From NCBI RefSeq assembly GCF_009769385.1, contig NZ_VKAB01000016.1, positions 124,001 through 188,000 on the forward strand: a stretch of 64,000 nucleotides of DNA, read 5' to 3'. Positions 1-8,121 of the stretch are shown here, in pieces. Made by a program: the position numbers and the translations under genes. The notes beneath the pieces were generated by a model. The model did no database searches. It saw only the letters and a list, made by a program, of their open reading frames with translations, and was not told where the DNA came from. The stretch is from Saccharothrix deserti (GTDB lineage: Bacteria > Actinomycetota > Actinomycetes > Mycobacteriales > Pseudonocardiaceae). Every line of letters starts with the position of its first letter. Within the stretch, counting starts at the first letter, position 1.

Positions 1-621
1 CATGAGGCAGTTGTCGCCCCGCACGAAGGGGGTGAGGGGTGGCAGGGGGGTGGCCCCCTCGGGCGACAGGGCGTCCAGGACGAGAGCGACGTAGCGCCGC
101 CAGCCGTCGGCCCGGGGAGCCGTGCTCCACAGCACGCTGACGAGCATGCCCAGGATCCGGTGCGTGTCCTCGGGGACGAGATCGGCGCGGATGAGGCCGG
201 CCTGTTGGCCGCGGCGGGTGAGCAGGGTCAGCGAGTCGAGCAGCGGGGCGCTGATCTCGGTGGTGAGGGCGCCGGAGTTGTTCGCGGCGGCGAGGGTGTT
301 GCGGTCGCGGTCGACCATGGACAGCATGGCCTCCAGCAGGGTGACCAGGCCGTTCCTGGGGTCGTCGTCGTTCAGCGCCCGCTCGATGGCGGGGGTCAGG
401 TCCTCGGCGAAGCTCTGTTCGAGGACCGCGCGGACGAGTTCTTCCTTGTTGGGGAAGCGGCGGTAGAGCGTTCGGGTGCCCACGCCCGCGCGGCGGGCGA
501 TCTCGTCGAGGGGTGCCTCCGGACCGACGTCGGCGTAGACCTCGCGCGCGGCGCGGAGGATCCGCTCGGCGTTGCGCGCGGCATCGGCGCGGAGGTGCCG
601 CTCGGTCTCGGTGGTCACCAC
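1..621 (-). CDS. TetR/AcrR-family transcriptional regulator (3' end beyond window)
   Basis: Reverse-strand reading from a GTG at 621 stays open to the window edge (207 codons), so only a short C-terminus is missing for a family usually 190-220 aa long. The N-terminal helix-turn-helix is clear at about residues 38-57 (LDEIARRAGVGTRTLYRRF), followed by a helical ligand-binding region. It probably represses itself and the divergent SDR gene, because a perfect 7+7 inverted repeat lies between them at 681-696. A second GTG at 618 could be the true start; an upstream ATG at 629 is in another frame and hits a stop at once. The ligand is unknown. Confidence 0.85.
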   Translation of the reverse strand, partial: MVTTETERHLRADAARNAERILRAAREVYADVGPEAPLDEIARRAGVGTRTLYRRFPNKEELVRAVLEQSFAEDLTPAIERALNDDDPRNGLVTLLEAMLSMVDRDRNTLAAANNSGALTTEISAPLLDSLTLLTRRGQQAGLIRADLVPEDTHRILGMLVSVLWSTAPRADGWRRYVALVLDALSPEGATPLPPLTPFVRGDNCLM

Positions 622-680
622 GTCAGCATAGCAACCGACAGTCGCCTGCCACTTGTGCTAACGTCAGCCCCAGGATGAAT

Positions 681-696
681 TGGCAGTCAACTGCCA
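681..696. promoter_or_regulatory. Candidate TetR operator (7-2-7 palindrome)
   Basis: TGGCAGT-CA-ACTGCCA is a perfect inverted repeat between the divergent TetR and SDR genes, 60 bp upstream of the regulator start. Position and symmetry fit an autoregulatory TetR site. No second copy was noticed in the window. Confidence 0.6.
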
Positions 697-714
697 GTTA
701 CCGAGGAGGGGTCG

Positions 715-921
715 ATGAAGGTCGGCGTGGCACGAGACCACGGCCAACTAGATCGGCCTGAGCAATCCTCGCCAACGTCGTCGCGTTCCAGCTCTGATGC
801 GCTGGTTCCTCGAATCCCCCGGAGTCCCGGTGCCCGCGGACCGGACCGACAGCGCCGTCCGGGGCACCGCGGGCGGAAGCATCCCGGCGCGACGGCTTCG
901 ACCGATCAGAAAGGACAGTGA
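715..921 (+). CDS. Possible 68-aa leader ORF upstream of the SDR gene
   Basis: The ORF starts at ATG 715 behind a good ribosome binding site (GAGGAGGGG) just after the TetR operator, and its stop overlaps a GTG 9 bp before the SDR ATG. The predicted protein is Arg/Pro/Ser-rich with no recognisable domain, so it may be a translationally coupled leader or the rest of a damaged gene rather than a functional protein. The strong RBS is the only positive evidence. Confidence 0.25.
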   Translation: MKVGVARDHGQLDRPEQSSPTSSRSSSDALVPRIPRSPGARGPDRQRRPGHRGRKHPGATASTDQKGQ

Positions 922-926
922 GCGAC

Positions 927-1811
927 ATGACGGACTTCCAGGGCAAGACGGTGGTGGTCACGGGCGCCAGCGCCGGGATCGGTGAGGCGGCGGCACGTCG
1001 CTTCGCCGAGCTGGGCGCGACCGTGGCGGTAGTGGGCCGGTCACCGGAGAAGACCGCGGCGGTCGCGGCACAGGTCGGCGGCCGGGCGCACCTGGTCGAC
1101 TACGGATCGCTGGACGACGTGCGCAGGCTCGCCGCCGACCTGCTGGACACCTACGAGCGGATCGACGTCCTGGCCAACAACGCGGGCGCCATCTTCCGGA
1201 CCCGCAAGACCAGCGTCGACGGCCACGAGATGACCTTCCAGGTCAACCACCTGGCCCCGTTCCTGCTGACCAACCTGCTCCTGGACCGGCTGACCGCTTC
1301 CACGGACGGCGCACGCGTGATCAACACGGGCAGCATGCGGTACCGCAAGGCGCACCTCGACCTGGCCGACCTGGACAGCACCAAGACCCGCTACCGCAAC
1401 CTGGGCGTGTACGGGACGTCCAAGCTCGCCACCATCCTGTTCACCGGCGAACTGGCCCGGCGGACGCAGGGCACCGGCATCACCACCTCCGCCTTCCACC
1501 CCGGAAGCGTCGCCACCGACGTCGCCCGCGACAGCGCGTGGCAACGGGCGATCATGAAGTCCGCGCTCGGCAAGGCCCTCATCCTCTCCCCCGAGAAGGG
1601 CGCCGAACCACTGCTGCACCTGGCCACCACCGACCCGCACTCGGTGAACGGCGCGTACTTCCACCGGCTCATCCGCGAGGAACCCAGGAACGCGCAGGCC
1701 AACGACCAGCGCCTGGCCAGGCAGCTGTGGGAGCGATCGGCAGAGCTGACCGGTCTGCAGTCCCCTGCCCAGCAACAGCACAGCGAACCGTCCAAGGCGT
1801 CAACGGACTGA
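927..1811 (+). CDS. Short-chain dehydrogenase/reductase (SDR)
   Basis: A cytosolic NAD(P)-dependent oxidoreductase of 294 aa. The Rossmann motif TGASAGIG is at residues 12-19, NNAG near 86 and the catalytic YGTSK (YxxxK) near 155. The retinol-dehydrogenase/WW-domain-oxidoreductase type is suggested by the NHLAPFLLTNLLL stretch and the HPGSVATDV loop. ATG 927 is preferred because AAGGA at 911-915 is 11 nt upstream; the in-frame GTG at 918 is too close to that site. It is divergent from the TetR gene and probably repressed by it. The substrate cannot be read from sequence. Confidence 0.9.
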   Translation: MTDFQGKTVVVTGASAGIGEAAARRFAELGATVAVVGRSPEKTAAVAAQVGGRAHLVDYGSLDDVRRLAADLLDTYERIDVLANNAGAIFRTRKTSVDGHEMTFQVNHLAPFLLTNLLLDRLTASTDGARVINTGSMRYRKAHLDLADLDSTKTRYRNLGVYGTSKLATILFTGELARRTQGTGITTSAFHPGSVATDVARDSAWQRAIMKSALGKALILSPEKGAEPLLHLATTDPHSVNGAYFHRLIREEPRNAQANDQRLARQLWERSAELTGLQSPAQQQHSEPSKASTD

Positions 1812-1827
1812 CGCGGCCTGGATTTCC

Positions 1828-1935
1828 GTTCCTGCCGCACAGTCGCGGTGTGGTCGAGCACGCCATCGGCGCCGAGCTCACGGCAGAGCTCGGCGTTGCG
1901 CGTGCCGGTCACGAGGGATACCGGCCGACCCCGCA
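1828..1935 (-). pseudogene. Remnant of an MDR-type quinone oxidoreductase
   Basis: About 35 codons on the reverse strand read VTGTRNAELCRELGADGVLDH, which matches the nucleotide-binding stretch typical of zinc-independent medium-chain dehydrogenases (usual form: TSTRNAELVRELGADEVIDY). Nothing recognisable from the rest of this roughly 310-aa family is present on either side. It is an isolated fragment squeezed between the SDR gene and a truncated MFS gene, one of several remnants in the first 5.2 kb. Confidence 0.55.
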
Positions 1936-1992
1936 CAAACCGGCTCTATTGCCGGTGTACTCCGAAAATCTGTCCGTGACGGCGCCCGGCGC

Positions 1993-2657
1993 TCAGTGGG
2001 CGACCGCGATCGCCGGTTCGAGCGACTCCTCGTCGGTGGGCAGCCGACGCGGCCGGACGACCAGCCAGAGCACCACGTTCGCGGCGAACGCGCTGCCGGC
2101 CACCACGATCGCCATCGCCATCGCCGTCGCCATCGAGCCGACGCCGAGGACGCCGACCAGCGACGCGGCCAGGGCGCCGACACCGGACTGGGCGGCTCCG
2201 AGCAGCGCGGCGGCCGTGCCGGCCGTCTCGCCGTGTCGGGCCAGGGCGAGCGCCGGGGCGTTGGGCAGGGACAGGCCCACCGTGGCGAGCACGGTCCAGA
2301 GCGGGACGAGCACGCCGGCGAGTCCGCCGAACCCGGTCTGCGCGCAGACCAGCAGGACCACCCCGGCGACCAGTCCGCCGAGCAGCGAGCCGGCCAGGAT
2401 CCGTTGCGGTGACCAGCGGCGCAGCAGCCGCACGTTGAGCTGGGTCGCGCCGATCAGCCCGACCGCGCCCCCGGCGAAGACGAGGGCGAACTGCTGCTCG
2501 CTCATCCCGTACTCCTGCTGGAAGACGAAGGACGAGCCGCTCACGTACGCGAAGAGCACCGCGACCGTCAGCCCCGCCACCAGGATCAGTCCGACGTAGA
2601 CCCGGTCGGTGAACAGCCGCCCGCAGTCGCGGACCGTGCCGAGCAGGCCGTCGCCGC
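1993..2657 (-). pseudogene. C-terminal half of a Bcr/CflA-type MFS drug transporter
   Basis: About 220 codons encode the second half of a 12-TM drug-efflux transporter, with six hydrophobic segments and the typical FAYVSGSSFVFQQEYGMS loop. Full-length members are about 400 aa. The N-terminal half is absent: just upstream, the same strand continues directly into the end of an alpha/beta-hydrolase gene in another frame, with the join at about 2650-2660. No start codon or RBS of its own is visible, so it is probably a non-functional remnant left by a deletion that fused two genes. Confidence 0.8.
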
Positions 2658-3470
2658 GCCGTCGAGCTTCACGACTTCGGCGTCGAGTGCCTTGCGGGAC
2701 AACACGTCCCGCGCGGCGTCGTAGAGCCCCTCGCCGGTCAACGCGAGGATCGGCGGGGTCAGCGGGCCGTAGCCCTTCTCGTCCTCGATGTCCTGGCCGA
2801 ATGCCCGGTACCAGCTGTTCGACGCCCGGATCGCCTCGGGTGTGGAGTAGGCGTGCGCGTAGACGGCCCGGTCGAAGTCGCCGATGGCGGCGGGATCGGG
2901 CGTCGACTCGTCGTGCACGAAGTCGATCAGGTACCGCGAACGCCCGGTGATCAACTGCTCCGGCAGCCCGCGGAGCTGGTTGAACGCGAACCACCACAGC
3001 AGCGGCCGTCCGGGTCGGGGCAGCACGGTGTGCTGGAACCAGCTCTCGTCGGGGTGCATCACGTCCAGCAGCGCGATCCGGCGCGCGGCTTCTGGGTGGT
3101 TGGCCGCGAAGCTGTAGGCGACGAGGGCGCCGATGTCGTGACCGGCGATGTCCACCTGTTCGTGTCCGAGGTGGCGCGCCAGCGCGAGGACGTCGGCGGC
3201 CATCGTCTTCTTGTCGTAGCCGGATTCCGGCTTGCCCGAGGAACCCATGCCGCGCAGGTCGACCGCGATCACCTGGTGCCGCTGCGCGAGTGACGGCATG
3301 ATCTTGCGGAACTGCCACCAGGTCTGCGGCCAGCCGCCGAGCAGGAGCAGCGGGTCGCCCTGGCCGCCGATCACGTAGTGTAGGTCGGTTCCGTTGACCT
3401 CGGCGTGCCGGCTTTCGAAGTCGCCGTCCAGCGACCGCGCGAGTTCGGCATCGGACGGTACGGAAGTCAT
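2586..3470 (-). pseudogene. Alpha/beta hydrolase (epoxide-hydrolase-like), C-terminus lost
   Basis: Translation starts at ATG 3470 behind GGAAAGGA and gives a normal epoxide-hydrolase/dehalogenase-like fold: LLLLGGWPQTW (HGxP region, with Gly in place of the usual His), nucleophile Asp in AGHDIGALVAY, cap domain. After DAEVVKLDGA, where relatives continue with the catalytic GAGHY histidine segment, the sequence switches to transporter DNA and ends after about 25 unrelated residues. The catalytic His is therefore missing, and the protein is predicted inactive even though promoter-proximal signals are intact. It is 42 bp downstream of the next hydrolase gene, suggesting a former operon. Confidence 0.8.
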
Positions 3471-3512
3471 GTGAAAATCCTTTCCGGAATGGACATTCCG
3501 GGGGGCGTGCGG

Positions 3513-4460
3513 TCAGGAAGTCGGGTAGAAGGCGTTGATCTCGGCCAGGACGCGGTCGGGTGCTTCGTGGACGAGGAAGTGCCCGGCGCCCGGTACGTCG
3601 TCGGCGGTGGCATCGGGGGCGGCGTCCTGGATGGACGGCAGCGTGAACTGTGCGAGGCCGGCCTGGGTGAGCAGGCGGACCGGGATGGTCAGCGGGGTTT
3701 CCTGCAGGGCGGTGTTGTCCGCCTCGTCCTGGGGCCAGACCCGGTAGAGCTCGAAGCCGGCGTGCAGGACCTGCGGGCGGGAGAACACCCGGACGTACTC
3801 GGCCAGCTCGTTGTCGGAGACGGGCTCGGCTTCGCCGGACTTCATCGACTGGAGGAAGCGGGTGAGGAAGGTCTCGACCCGGTCGGTGACCAGTTCCTCC
3901 GCGAGCGGGTACTGCTTGTTGAAGGTGAAGTGCCACGACAGCGGTTCGAGGGTGGCGAACTTCAGGTTCTTGCCGGGCAGTCCGTAGTCCATGAGGAACA
4001 GTCCCGCCGCCTGTTCGCGGTACTGGGCGGCGAGCGCGTAGGCGACGCCGACGCCGAAGTCGTGGGCGACGACCTGCACGTTCTCGCGGTGGCCGAGGCG
4101 GTCGAGCAGCCGGTGGACGTAGGTCGCCAGGACCGTCCGGGCCATGGACGGCGGGTTCCCGGTCGAGTCGCCCATGCCCGGCAGGTCGATGGCGATGACG
4201 GTGCGGCCGGGCAGCAGCGAGGCCATGACGTCGCGGTACACGTACCAGCTGTGCGGCCAGCCGTGCAGCAACACCATGACCTGCGGTCCGTCGCCGCCGA
4301 CGACGTAGTGCATCTGCACGTCGTCGACGGTGGTGAAGCCGTGCCGGAAATCCTCGTTGAACTCCGCGTCGTCCCTGGTCGCCGTGTCGTAGCCGGGGCT
4401 GAGCGGCTCCTCCGAGTCGACGGCGCCGACGGTCGTGGGTGCTCCGGTGGAGGTGGTCAT
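3513..4460 (-). CDS. Alpha/beta hydrolase, epoxide-hydrolase-like
   Basis: A complete 315-aa cytosolic alpha/beta hydrolase. Visible motifs are LLHGWPHSWYVY (HGxP oxyanion region), nucleophile Asp in VAHDFGVGVAYAL and the terminal histidine in GAGHFLVHEAPD, which fit the epoxide hydrolase / haloalkane dehalogenase branch. The start ATG 4460 has AGGA 8 nt upstream. It lies downstream of a limonene-epoxide-hydrolase-like gene and upstream of a truncated paralogue, all on one strand, so two unrelated epoxide-opening folds sit side by side. The natural substrate is unknown. Confidence 0.85.
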   Translation of the reverse strand: MTTSTGAPTTVGAVDSEEPLSPGYDTATRDDAEFNEDFRHGFTTVDDVQMHYVVGGDGPQVMVLLHGWPHSWYVYRDVMASLLPGRTVIAIDLPGMGDSTGNPPSMARTVLATYVHRLLDRLGHRENVQVVAHDFGVGVAYALAAQYREQAAGLFLMDYGLPGKNLKFATLEPLSWHFTFNKQYPLAEELVTDRVETFLTRFLQSMKSGEAEPVSDNELAEYVRVFSRPQVLHAGFELYRVWPQDEADNTALQETPLTIPVRLLTQAGLAQFTLPSIQDAAPDATADDVPGAGHFLVHEAPDRVLAEINAFYPTS

Positions 4461-4536
4461 GGTGTCATTCCTAAGTGGATGGTCGGCGACCGTGCTGCGC
4501 GTGTGACCGGTGGCGTGCGCCGTTCCCGGTCCTGGA

Positions 4537-4932
4537 TCAGGCGTCCTCCCCGCCCTGCAGGTCCAGGGCTCGGCCGGCCTCGGCCAGGTCGCAGTAGTCG
4601 CGCCAGCCGGTGATGAGGCCGTCGGTGACCTCGAAGACGCCCATGACCCGCACGGGACCCACGCGCCCGCCGATGTGGTACGTGTCGGTGCGTTCGTTCA
4701 TGACCACGTTGCCGGACGCGACCTGGTGGTGGGTCTCCCAGTGGGTGGCGTCGAAGGTCTTCAGGAAGGCCGCGAAGGCGTCGCGGATGGCGGCACGGCC
4801 GACGACGGGCTCCAGCGGGATGTTGTGGTAGACGACGTCTTCGGCGAAGTACGCGCTGAGCTGGTCGGGATCGGGGTCGGGCACGTTCCAGCCCTGGACG
4901 AAGGCACGGACGATCTCATCGGGACTCGACAT
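4537..4932 (-). CDS. Limonene-1,2-epoxide hydrolase-like (SnoaL/NTF2 fold) protein
   Basis: A 131-aa NTF2-fold protein. All five residues of the limonene epoxide hydrolase active site can be placed: Tyr35 and Asn37 (VVYHNIP), Arg81 and Asp83 (NERTD), and Asp112 (GWRDYCD). The family opens epoxides without a covalent intermediate. The full catalytic set favours an enzyme over a structural SnoaL-like protein, although polyketide cyclase relatives share the fold. The start ATG 4932 has AGCGAG nearby. It is first in a same-strand run with two alpha/beta hydrolases. Confidence 0.8.
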   Translation of the reverse strand: MSSPDEIVRAFVQGWNVPDPDPDQLSAYFAEDVVYHNIPLEPVVGRAAIRDAFAAFLKTFDATHWETHHQVASGNVVMNERTDTYHIGGRVGPVRVMGVFEVTDGLITGWRDYCDLAEAGRALDLQGGEDA

Positions 4933-5012
4933 TCGCTTGGCTCGCTTTCCTGGGGTGCCGATGGCTGAAACCCCAACCAGAAAGTTGGACGGCGTGCAAG
5001 CTTGGATGTTGT

Positions 5013-5213
5013 TCAGTTCTGGACGGCATCCACTGGTGGCTGGTCTTCGCTGGGCGTGAGCATGATTTCGCAGTCGAGCACGATCGGTTCGATCGCCCGT
5101 TCGTCGGCGGCCGACTCCGGCCACCGGTGCAGATCCCGGCGCAACGCGATCAGGTCGCCGTCGACGTCGGCGGCGGCCTGACCGATGGTTGCGGCGACCG
5201 CGTTCCCGGTCAC
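5013..5213 (-). pseudogene. N-terminal fragment of an M20-type amidohydrolase
   Basis: The GTG start at 5213 overlaps the TGA of the upstream PaaK-like gene (GTGA), the signature of a coupled operon. The first 30 or so residues (VDGDLIALRRDLHRWPES) match the N-terminus of M20/M40 amidohydrolases, normally 380-430 aa. After ADERA the match stops and the frame ends within 28 unrelated codons. Metal ligands and the catalytic core are absent, so this is a truncated gene. Confidence 0.6.
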
Positions 5214-6655
5214 GACGGTCGCGTGTAGCGGTGCTTGACGCCGACCGGGAAGTACTCCGGGTCTCCGGTCGGGCGCAGGACCACTCGGGGCAGTTGGCGT
5301 TCCGCCGGGACGTAGTGCGCGAACTCGCTGTTGAGCCGGACCAACTGGTCCCGGATCGATGCCGCCACCAGGTCCGCGTCACCGGTCCGCCCGGGAGCCA
5401 GTTCGACCGTCACCCGCAGCGCGGTGTTCTCGTCGGAGTCCGCGACCGTCTCCAGCACGAACTTACCGGTCACGAAGTCGCTCACGCCCGGCTGCTCCAA
5501 GCCGACCGTCACGTTCTCGGGGTAGACGTTGGCGCCGAAGAACGACACCGTGAACAGCGAACGCCCGAAGACGTAGACGAACGGCTCGTCGTTGTCGAAG
5601 TCCGGCGTGAAACCGTTGCGGGCACAGAAGTCCAGCATGTCCGCATGGGACACGAGACCACCCTCGTCCGCGATGTGGTAGCGGATCAGGGGCACGCCGT
5701 TGTCCCCGGAGAACAGCAGGGTTCCCCGCTGCTCCTCGAAGAACCGGCTCGTCGGGTCGTACTGGACCAGGGTCGGCAGGCGCGAGTCGCCGAACAGCTC
5801 GCGCGAGAGTTCCGGCCGTCCGGCCAGGAAACGCCGGATCGACACGGACAGCGGGGTTTCGTTGCCGAGCACGCCACCGTCCGCCGTCCCGTACAGGGAT
5901 GCCGTGTCCCGCACGGGATCGGCCATGCCGAGCCGCCGGCCGACGAGGTCACGCCACTGCTCGCTGAAGACCTCGCCCGCCAGCACCAGTTTCACCGCGT
6001 GCCGGGACCAGTCGAACCCGGCGGCCAGACCGGTGTCCACCACGTCCTTCACGAACGGCGGGTAACCCAGCAGCACGACCTGCTCGAAGTGCCCGGCCAG
6101 TTCCGGCAGCACACGCAGGATCTCCGCCTTGTTGTTGCCCGGCGCGACCACCGTGATCGGGTAGCCCTTCCCCATCGGTCCGAGCAAGCGCAGGCACGAC
6201 ATCGTGTACAGGCCGCCGACCCATGTGCCCAGCGGGAAGCAGACAACGGCGAGGGTGCTGCGTTCGTGCGCCCGGAAGGCGTCGCGGAACACCTGTTCGA
6301 AGCGGCGGGCGACCGCCCTCTCGTCGAGCAGGGAACGCGGCCACACGGTCGGTTGGCCGCTCGAACCGGACGACACGGCCACCATGTCGCACCCGTCGAG
6401 CCTGCCGTCGCGGCACAGCTCGGGCAGCGGGTAACGGCGGTGGTAGTTCTCCTTGTCGGTCAGCGGAAGGCCGCGGAAGGCGTCCACGGTCCTGATGTCG
6501 TCGGGCCGGATGTCGTGCTCCGCCAGGAACTTGCGGTACGCGGGCACCGTGGCGGCCACCCGGTGGAACAGCTCCAGCACCGGCGCCTCCTCGGTGCCGT
6601 GCGGCGAGTAGGACCGCATGTCCACCACCTCCCGTGCCGCGCGATCCACGTCCAT
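5210..6655 (-). CDS. Phenylacetate-CoA ligase-like adenylating enzyme (PaaK family)
   Basis: 481 aa, the length expected for PaaK-like ANL enzymes, which activate an aryl or other carboxylate as acyl-AMP. The AMP-binding loop SSGSSGQPTVW is near residue 95, a YGTADGG motif lies mid-protein, and the C-terminal lid contains FGANVYPENV. It lacks a clear paa-pathway context: its coupled downstream gene is a truncated M20 amidohydrolase, followed by epoxide-opening enzymes, which is more like a small secondary-metabolism locus. ATG 6655 is used; an in-frame GTG at 6664 is an alternative start. The substrate is unknown. Confidence 0.8.
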   Translation of the reverse strand: MDVDRAAREVVDMRSYSPHGTEEAPVLELFHRVAATVPAYRKFLAEHDIRPDDIRTVDAFRGLPLTDKENYHRRYPLPELCRDGRLDGCDMVAVSSGSSGQPTVWPRSLLDERAVARRFEQVFRDAFRAHERSTLAVVCFPLGTWVGGLYTMSCLRLLGPMGKGYPITVVAPGNNKAEILRVLPELAGHFEQVVLLGYPPFVKDVVDTGLAAGFDWSRHAVKLVLAGEVFSEQWRDLVGRRLGMADPVRDTASLYGTADGGVLGNETPLSVSIRRFLAGRPELSRELFGDSRLPTLVQYDPTSRFFEEQRGTLLFSGDNGVPLIRYHIADEGGLVSHADMLDFCARNGFTPDFDNDEPFVYVFGRSLFTVSFFGANVYPENVTVGLEQPGVSDFVTGKFVLETVADSDENTALRVTVELAPGRTGDADLVAASIRDQLVRLNSEFAHYVPAERQLPRVVLRPTGDPEYFPVGVKHRYTRPS

Positions 6656-6675
6656 GGACCCCACTTTAGAGCGGA

Positions 6676-6712
6676 CGGACTCCGGGTCTGGCGTGTGGAG
6701 ACCCGGAGTCCG
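6676..6712 (-). terminator. Rho-independent-type hairpin, 14-bp perfect stem
   Basis: CGGACTCCGGGTCT pairs perfectly with AGACCCGGAGTCCG across a 9-nt loop, just downstream of the metallopeptidase stop codon. There is no U-tract, as usual in actinomycetes. Confidence 0.75.
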
Positions 6713-6740
6713 TGCGGTGGCGTCGGTTCGGAGCGGGGCG

Positions 6741-7997
6741 TCAGTAGCCGTAGCGGTTCTTCAGGTGTCGCCACCAGTCGCGCAGCATCCAGAGGTCGAA
6801 GTCGGTGATCGACGCCGAACTGCCCGCCTTCATGATGAAGTTGTTCACGCCGGACGGCGTCCAGTCGTAGAAGTCGTCCAGCCCGTAGGTGTGGCCGATC
6901 TCGTGCAGGAGGATCGTCACGTCGTTGCTGTTGAGGCTGTTGACGAAGTACTCGCTGCCCATCCGCTGGCCCCAGTCACCACCCGCGCCGCCACCCATGC
7001 CGGCGGTCAGCCACAGCGACTGGTCGTAGTGCCGCGGCGTGCCGCCGGGGCAGTTGGGGTAGGTGCCGTTGCGGTTGAAGAACCGCCCGCACCCCTCGGC
7101 GCACTGCGGCGCGTTCTCGCGGATGTCGTTGACGTAGATGTCGACGGAGTTGTCCGACCACTGCAACTGGTTCCGGTCGCGCACCGCCCAGCCGACGACC
7201 TTGATCGGCACGGAGGCGTACGGGAAGTTGTTGTGACCGACCATGGCGTCCGTCCACTTCTTGTACTGCTGGGCGAGCTTGGCGTGGATCTGGTCGCGCA
7301 GCGCGGCGCTGACCGGGGCCGAGGAGTCCCAGCGGACGCAGAAGTTCAGGTACCCGCCGTTGGCGAAGATCTGGTCCCAGCCGTAGTTGCGGAACCCGTA
7401 CAGGTCGCCGTAGGTGCTCTCCTGGTGCTGCCACACCTCGTTGAGCGGGGTGACCAGGTTCGCGGGCGGGTTCCAGCCGCTCCCGGTCGGCGGGGTGGTC
7501 GTGGTCGTCGGCGGCGTGGTGGTCGTGGTGGTGCTGGTCGTAGTGGTGCTGGTCGTAGTGGTGCTGGTCGGTGCGGTGCCGCCGGTGCACGTCGTGCCGT
7601 TGAGCGCGAACGAGGCCGGGACGCCCGGGGTGCCGGTGCCGTTGAACCCGAAGTCCGCGGTCCCGTTGGTGGGCAACGACCCGTTCCAACTCACGTTGGA
7701 CGCCGTGATGTCGGCCCCGTTGGCGGTGAACTCGGCGTTCCAGCCCTGCGCGAGCCGGTCGCTGCCGGGGAACCGCCAGGCCAGGCGCCAGCCGTTGATC
7801 GGGTCGCCGAGGTTGCGGATGGTGACGTTCGCGCTGAACCCGCCCTGCCACTGGCTCTGGATGCGGTAGTCCACCGAGCACCCCGGGGCGGCGGACGCGC
7901 CGCCTTCGACGGCGAGCAACCCGACGACCACCAAGGGGACCGCCGCTGCGACGGCCGCAGCGCGCCGTGAATGCGACCAGCCTGTTCGTCTGAACAC
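6741..7997 (-). CDS. Secreted CBM2-linked zinc metallopeptidase
   Basis: 418 aa. A signal peptide (RRTGW then a long hydrophobic stretch ending in GASA) is followed by a CBM2-type cellulose-binding module (about 39-137, with the GGFSANVTI and GWNAEF motifs), a Thr/Pro linker (about 143-180) and a peptidase domain. The zinc motif is HEIGHTYGLD (His365, Glu366, His369, Asp374), the HExxHxxGxxD type seen in snapalysin-like enzymes, with a Met-turn candidate in NNFIMKAG. GTG 7997 is chosen because AAGGAG lies 6 nt upstream; a longer in-frame start lacks an RBS. A CebR-type box lies 92 bp upstream, suggesting induction with the cellulose regulon. It may trim proteins on plant-wall surfaces; the substrate is inferred only. 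Confidence 0.85.
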   Translation of the reverse strand: MFRRTGWSHSRRAAAVAAAVPLVVVGLLAVEGGASAAPGCSVDYRIQSQWQGGFSANVTIRNLGDPINGWRLAWRFPGSDRLAQGWNAEFTANGADITASNVSWNGSLPTNGTADFGFNGTGTPGVPASFALNGTTCTGGTAPTSTTTTSTTTTSTTTTTTPPTTTTTPPTGSGWNPPANLVTPLNEVWQHQESTYGDLYGFRNYGWDQIFANGGYLNFCVRWDSSAPVSAALRDQIHAKLAQQYKKWTDAMVGHNNFPYASVPIKVVGWAVRDRNQLQWSDNSVDIYVNDIRENAPQCAEGCGRFFNRNGTYPNCPGGTPRHYDQSLWLTAGMGGGAGGDWGQRMGSEYFVNSLNSNDVTILLHEIGHTYGLDDFYDWTPSGVNNFIMKAGSSASITDFDLWMLRDWWRHLKNRYGY

Positions 7998-8088
7998 CTC
8001 GTGCTCCTTCGAATCGTCCGGCGACACTGCCGGTGCGGGTTCGTGAGCGGCGGCGTGAAAACGTGAGGGTAACAGCCGAAAAGGTTTC

Positions 8089-8102
8089 TGGGAGCGCTCC
8101 CG
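8089..8102. promoter_or_regulatory. CebR-type operator box
   Basis: TGGGAGCGCTCCCG matches 13 of 14 positions of the TGGGAGCGCTCCCA box bound by the cellobiose-responsive repressor CebR in streptomycetes. It lies 92 bp upstream of the start of a CBM2-carrying secreted protein, which is a functionally sensible target. Confidence 0.75.
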
Positions 8103-8121
8103 GGCGGGTTGCCCCCAGCGG

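Noticed and set aside
1993..3936. Single 647-codon reverse-strand ORF spanning hydrolase and transporter DNA
   Set aside because: Only its last 220 codons encode a protein family; the rest is a shadow frame of two hydrolase genes. It is not a genuine fusion protein.
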